Below, one piece after another: positions 59,723 through 60,135 of a stretch of 60,135 nt of DNA; the stretch's first letter is position 1, and every line of letters begins with the position of its first letter. A program made the position numbers and the translations under genes. A model generated the notes under the pieces. The model did no database searches and was not told where the DNA came from. It worked only from the letters and a program-made list of their open reading frames with translations. Origin of the DNA: a virus; IMG/VR virus record IMGVR_UViG_3300028173_000012, positions 1-60,135 of that record; one strand, 5' to 3'.

Positions 59723-60135
59723 ATTCCTGTTCCAAAATATCGAAGAGTGCCTTTGATGTTTCTTCGCCATAGTGATTATTGACAAATGACCGAGCCTTGT
59801 TTAGGATTACCGACTCCCAGTCAATCAAGTTCTGATAATTTTTTACGAACCTGGCAACGTTTGCCGCGAAGCTTTGAAGGTCAATGTCGCTTCCTTCACC
59901 CTCATAAAGCATGCGAGACTCAGTAACCGGTGAATTTACTACGGATGATTTTCTGGCTTCTTCCTCAAAATCAATCATAAGAGCATCAAGTTCTTGATCA
60001 ATCGAGTCGCTCATGCTGTATTCTTCTGCTGCAGAAACCTCGACCTCTGGCTCTTCAGGCGCTGGTTCTCCGCCGCCTTCGTCTCCACCCATACCGCCGC
60101 CGCCGCCGCCCATTCCGCCACCGCCGCCACCGCCG
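59628..60135 (-). CDS. Gly-rich acidic protein, 5' end beyond the window
   Basis: Open through the right edge. The N-terminal visible part is a Gly/Met run (GGGGGGMGGDEGGG), then a Glu/Pro stretch and a helical body (IDQELDALMIDFEEEARKS) with a SRMLYEG element. Ends EEVPEAPIAVGGSAAGGL. Start not in the window. Probably a virion or tail-assembly protein by context. Confidence 0.6.
   Translation of the reverse strand, partial: GGGGGGGMGGGGGGMGGDEGGGEPAPEEPEVEVSAAEEYSMSDSIDQELDALMIDFEEEARKSSVVNSPVTESRMLYEGEGSDIDLQSFAANVARFVKNYQNLIDWESVILNKARSFVNNHYGEETSKALFDILEQEYDIETSTIGGTEKEEVPEAPIAVGGSAAGGL

Noticed and set aside
1-60135. CRISPR array
   Set aside because: Repeated motifs such as the promoter boxes are spaced irregularly by hundreds of bases; no regular repeat-spacer units were seen.

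Overview
This window looks like part of the genome of a large tailed dsDNA phage (jumbo-phage style), not a bacterial chromosome. Evidence: about 110 densely packed, mostly tiny genes; almost all on the minus strand (only 31244-31636 and 43801-44145 run plus); ATGA stop/start overlaps; more than 40 tRNA or tRNA-like genes; nine free-standing homing-type endonucleases; a phage-type GroEL, sigma factor, flap exonuclease, ThyX, several RNA ligases, and a late block of virion-like genes. The host cannot be named from the sequence. All calls were made by eye from sequence, motifs and base pairing; no database search was run.

Layout. 1-20.6 kb: a tRNA array (minus strand) interleaved with HNH, GIY-YIG and PD-(D/E)XK homing-type endonucleases and small unknown proteins; an Rnl2-type RNA ligase sits at 11.2-12.2 kb. 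19.6-25.2 kb: runs of small SH3/KOW-like and unknown proteins, two lipoproteins, a HAD-like protein. 25.5-28.3 kb: three tandem paralogues of an unrecognised domain, the third fused to a Nudix hydrolase. 30-37.7 kb: an RNA-repair block with a Thg1-like 3'-5' polymerase, a P-loop (PNK-like) kinase, an RlaP-type nucleotidyltransferase, endonuclease V, a metallophosphoesterase and two Rnl1-type RNA ligases. 38.8-43.7 kb: SLOG protein, ThyX, Nudix, DUF192, hemolysin III-like membrane protein, metalloprotease, HNH. 44-60 kb: GIY-YIG protein, a protease fused to a putative capsid-targeted protein, a sigma factor with a truncated region 4 followed by a separate HTH protein, GroEL, flap exonuclease, and probable virion/morphogenesis genes; the last gene runs off the right edge.

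Regulation. About 20 early-type promoters share TGTAAA-16 bp-TATAAT with nearly invariant spacing. A second motif, GATAnTTA(T/G), precedes many other genes, and several of those have their ATG only 3-8 bases after it, so probably leaderless mRNAs. Ten genes share the N-terminal motif MK(I/V)(T/S/K)(K/R)xxLxxLI+E, which I read as a possible capsid-targeting/processing signal.

Most striking. A tRNA-Lys(UUU) is complete except for a 58-nt insertion inside its anticodon loop; Leu-like and Ser-like tRNAs look interrupted in the same arm, and others have mismatched 5' acceptor strands, odd loops or class-switched anticodons. The same genome encodes a full set of RNA end-healing, sealing and 5'-editing enzymes. 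Together these suggest a phage tRNA maturation/repair system (splicing, 5' editing, anticodon-nuclease repair or evasion) that deserves experimental work.
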